NCBI GenBank assembly: GCA_022575985.1
Contig: JAKSXM010000246.1
Coordinates: 10,744,001-10,808,000 of the forward strand
Direction: 5' to 3'
Source: Anagrus nilaparvatae
Lineage: Eukaryota > Arthropoda > Insecta > Hymenoptera > Mymaridae
Length of the DNA stretch: 64,000 nt
Below, piece by piece: positions 61,001-64,000 of this stretch (positions are counted from its first letter, which is position 1; every line of letters begins with the position of its first letter). The notes beneath the pieces were generated by a model. The model worked only from the letters and a program-made list of their open reading frames with translations. It did not search any database and was not told the origin of the DNA. The position numbers and the translations under genes are program-made.

Positions 61001-63838
61001 GTTTCCACTGGTAGCTACTCTTATTTGGCTCTACAGTCCTTTGAAAGTCTATTTTCCCTACTGTTTTTTATTTAAAAAGAAATTTTTTTATAGCGAATAG
61101 TATAAGAATTAATTGCTGCTGTCTAGCAGACTACTTGTTACAAATTTTTTTTTTTTATTAGCGCCTGAGAGTCAAGTTCAAAACGAACAACAAGAAAATG
61201 AAATTTCGGGTGGTGAATCTATTCAATTACAAAGTAAAAGAAGAAAATATCAAAGAAGTAGTTAATTTTAATTTATATATTTACACACCAATATTGTTGA
61301 TAAAATTTTTTAAAATATCTTTTTTATTATAGTAACCTTTAATTAACTAACAAGTTGGGTCTGCTAGATGATGTGTCTACTAGGCCGAGCGTTTTATTTA
61401 TATTGAAAAAATATGACCCATACCTATAGTACGATCTTATTGGTCTTCTGAGCATACAACAGCGAGTAAACCTGAACATTAATAAATGAGATTTTACAGT
61501 GGTTATCGTTTAACGCTGTCACCACACGATTCAATTAATATATTTTTAAAATTGGAAATTGCTGTTATAGACAAAGAAGACCTATGAGATTGAAATTTAG
61601 GTATGAGGATTATTTTTTCAACGTAACAAAACGCTCGCTGTCAACTGGGTTTAAGATTTTGCAAGATCCAATTCGTACATTTTCCTCCAAGTTTAAAAAT
61701 TTCGATGACAAATTATTTAACAAATTTTAATCAAAATTATTCTAATTAATTTTTTGGCTTTATTTAAGTAGTTTCGATAGTAGAAGAATTATTTTTACTT
61801 CGATTAATTACAATTTTTAAACGTAAATTTTTTGTTTCAAAATAATTTGTTATTGGGCAATAGTAATTATTTTCTAAAAAGTGAAATTTTTAAAATAAAC
61901 CTAATTCAGAAATTGGTTTAATTTAAATTTTGCTATTTTATCTATCATATTTATTTAATTATTCAAACTGCTTATTATAGATTTTTACTTCTTTGACGTT
62001 TTGTAATTAACAATTGTTTTTATTTTTTAATGTAATTTATATAAAATTAAAATTTTTAGTTTTAGCTCCTGAACCCGATTCATCGCAAGATGAAATGGAT
62101 GTTCAGCATAAAATTAATAGTTCAGAAGAAATGGGTAATCAGCATCAAATTAATAGTTCAGAATCTGAAGGTAAAAATAATCTAAACATTTCATAAATTT
62201 TATATGATCAATTTTTCTTGCTAAAAGAATTATTACTGTATGTTTAATTATATTGTTTAAATCTTTTTAGTATTAATAAAACTTTAATATATTAAAAAGA
62301 AAATGTTTTTCAAAATACAGACTCCAGTTCGTCGGACGAAGAGCCAAATAACGATGAACAAGGTCATACTAACGAAAATAATGAAGGTACATTAATATAT
62401 ATTTTAAATTATAGCTTTCAAATATATTTAATTTTACTTATATTTTTAGAAACTGAACCAGAGAATTTTTTTGATACGCTTCTCAGAAAGTATCCACCTG
62501 GAGTTGATATTTCACCGAATTCGTCACCAATTTCGAGTATATCTGCATTTATATAATTTTAAAATCTAATTCATGTTGTTTTTTTAATGTTATTTTTAAA
62601 GTATCAAAATTTATTTCAAAGGTTTAAATCCATCCATAAAACAAAACGAAATTTAAACTTTTTATCCTAAATACCGTATAAACTGAAAGTAATTTTTTAA
62701 ATAGTCTTGGAGCATAACATATTGCAGAATCAAATTTTTATATTTTCTAAGCGTGAATTTAAGGTTGGTTATTTATTTGTTTTACAGATGGTTTGAGACT
62801 TTTCCAAAATTATTGTTACTTTATACAATGATTTAAGTAAAAAAAAATTATTTTATCATTCTTTTATTTATGAAAATAAAAATTAAATCATATGTAACAG
62901 GAACACCATTGAGGGATAATTTTATTGAAGGCTCTTCTAATTCAGCCAGTCAAAATTTAGAAGGTACCATTTGTCATACGATTTCTCCAACACCTCTTGA
63001 TGAAAGTAATTTATTTAGATATTACAATTGTCTATTACAATAATTATATAATTATTAAAAACAAATTAATATATATATTTTAAAAGCTGACAGAATTGGT
63101 GCAGATATAAATGAATCATCAACATCTTTGGTTTCAAATAGTTTAGATAAATTACCATCTGGCATTGATATAAATAAAAGTAAGTGCCTTATCAAATATC
63201 TAACAATAGTTATTAAAGAGATTTTTATTATCAATCCTTCAGAGTCAAAGAAAAGGAAAAGAAAGCAGCGCAAATCTCGTAAACTGAAAAAAAATAGACG
63301 TGGAAATGGTTTAAAAAAAAAAAGAAGTAAGCAGTTATTTGCTGAAGACGAGTTTCAATACTTTTTGTTTTTGAATTTATTAGATGGAAAAGTTGAACAC
63401 TATGTGTTGTGAGGAGACTTAATAAGTAGTTTTTAATGAGACGCTAAAAAAATGAATTATGTAAACTATTTTTATAGTTGCTTGTATTGATTAATCATGT
63501 ATAAAACACTATCACAAAACATAGTGTTAAAATTTTCCATGCTGACTTTTCTTTCCATAATTTGTTATAATATACTTTTTTTTGTATTTTCTTTTTTCAT
63601 CAAGTAAGTACTTGATTAAAAAAATCATTAACAATTAATTTTCATTTTAGTAGAAGAAACAAAGTGTAATTTATGTGTTGAACGCCGCGCAAGTTATCAT
63701 ATCGATTGCAAATGCAAACCGTTATGCGATGTTTGTGCATTTAAATTTTATTACAATGACAAGAAATGTCCATTTTGCTATAAAGTTTTTGAGAATCCTC
63801 CAACAAGATTTAAAATTATTTATCAAAAAGAAAATTAA
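55031..63838 (+). CDS. FLYWCH - MULE transposase - RING protein, 20 exons, 949 residues
   Basis: Exons: 55031-55374, 55444-55702, 57357-57419, 57649-57855, 57972-58290, 58397-58541, 58635-58699, 58762-58869, 59111-59158, 59223-59276, 59351-59503, 60556-60813, 61162-61260, 62066-62170, 62321-62386, 62450-62536, 62901-63005, 63087-63179, 63243-63326, 63651-63838. All borders are GT..AG, phases agree, and the sum is 2850 bp with one final stop. Residues 20-75: FLYWCH-like finger (C42, C50, H72, C74; the family usually has H-x-H). About 190-400: MULE core with 'FGDGTFQ' (D197), 'NLDFERAALN' (D263), 'CLFHF' and 'NICEGHHRRL' (E377). About 460-885: low-complexity linker with an RG-rich part (exon 11), acidic Ser/Asp/Glu parts and a Lys/Arg cluster (exon 19, probable nuclear signal). 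893-930: RING-like C-x2-C, C-x-C, C-x2-C, C-x2-C. Donors of exons 3 (GTTAGT) and 13 (GTTAAT) are weak; exon 17 has a shorter alternative end at 62963. Domesticated gene or active element are both possible. Confidence 0.85.
55735..57240. repeat. 130-bp tandem array in intron 2, dimeric
   Basis: About 11 units with 'CTTGACTGCGGCACTTGGGG' and 'CGGTAAAAATAATA'; unit starts at 55745, 55875, 56006, 56136, 56266 and 56396. Two unit types alternate for much of the array ('AATAATGGACCCAAACACCG' and 'AATGATGGACCCCAGCACCG'), giving a 260-bp dimer. Confidence 0.92.
59551..60214. mobile_element. MITE with TTAA duplication in intron 11 of the MULE-RING gene
   Basis: TTAA then GGGGGGTGGGTCCTTTACA at the left and TGTAAAGGACCCACCCCCCT then TTAA at the right. 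No coding sequence. It sits 48 bp after exon 11 without touching splice sites. The TTAA target is shared with the MITE at 28411-29124, but the end sequences differ. Confidence 0.9.
61375..61645. mobile_element. Inverted-repeat element in intron 13
   Basis: About 70 bp at the left (with GAGCGTTTT, TTGAAAAAATA, CCATACCTA, TTGGTCTTCT) recur inverted at about 61575-61640 with moderate divergence. Borders are approximate. No frame. Confidence 0.65.
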
Positions 63839-64000
63839 AAGTTCAAGACCATCAAAACAGCAAGCCTTTATTTAATATTTTAAATTCATTTTTTCTGCTT
63901 AATTTTAATTTCTATTCACCCAAAAACACAGTACAATTAAAACTTTTTTTTATAGAGAACTTTCTATATAAATTTAATATTTTTAAATCTGCGTGCAAAA

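Noticed and set aside
63055..63273. Open frame on - across exons 18 and 19
   Set aside because: It runs antisense across an intron of the MULE-RING gene without its own motifs.

Overview
The window is AT-rich nuclear DNA of an animal with short spliced exons (GT..AG introns), a seven-transmembrane odorant receptor gene of insect type, and a dense load of LINE, Penelope-like, BEL/Pao and inverted-repeat elements. The receptor exons look most like those of Hymenoptera, perhaps a parasitoid wasp; that placement is inference from remembered family features, not from a search.

Layout. Positions 1-5100 are satellites and diverged tandem arrays. An odorant receptor gene on + (eight exons, 5179-18683, first exon not found) follows. 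Its introns hold two multi-kilobase hairpin elements and a decayed LINE. From 19788 to 43606 lie further long inverted-repeat elements. One of about 4.2 kb carries satellite DNA, which is itself split by a 5'-truncated Penelope-like element with a 10-bp target-site duplication. The same stretch has receptor exon remnants near 23.8 and 37.3 kb, a broken BEL/Pao element with a probable LTR, and an internally deleted LINE derivative. From 46.8 to 53.3 kb are two more Penelope-like fragments and a second copy of the LINE derivative.

The most notable content is at 54151-63838: two divergent genes whose start codons are 267 bp apart. On - is a two-exon gene for a 180-residue protein of unknown function. 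On + is a 20-exon gene whose reading frame I followed through every splice junction to a 949-residue product. It has a FLYWCH-like zinc finger, a Mutator-like (MULE) transposase core with its apparent DDE residues intact, a long low-complexity linker built from twelve consecutive phase-1 exons each a multiple of three bases long, and a C-terminal RING-like finger. It may be a host gene derived from a transposase, or the core of an intron-rich autonomous element whose right end is beyond the window.

Nearly all other open frames are spurious translations of satellite or hairpin DNA. Exon boundaries, repeat borders and family names come from reading by eye; none was tested with transcripts or database searches.
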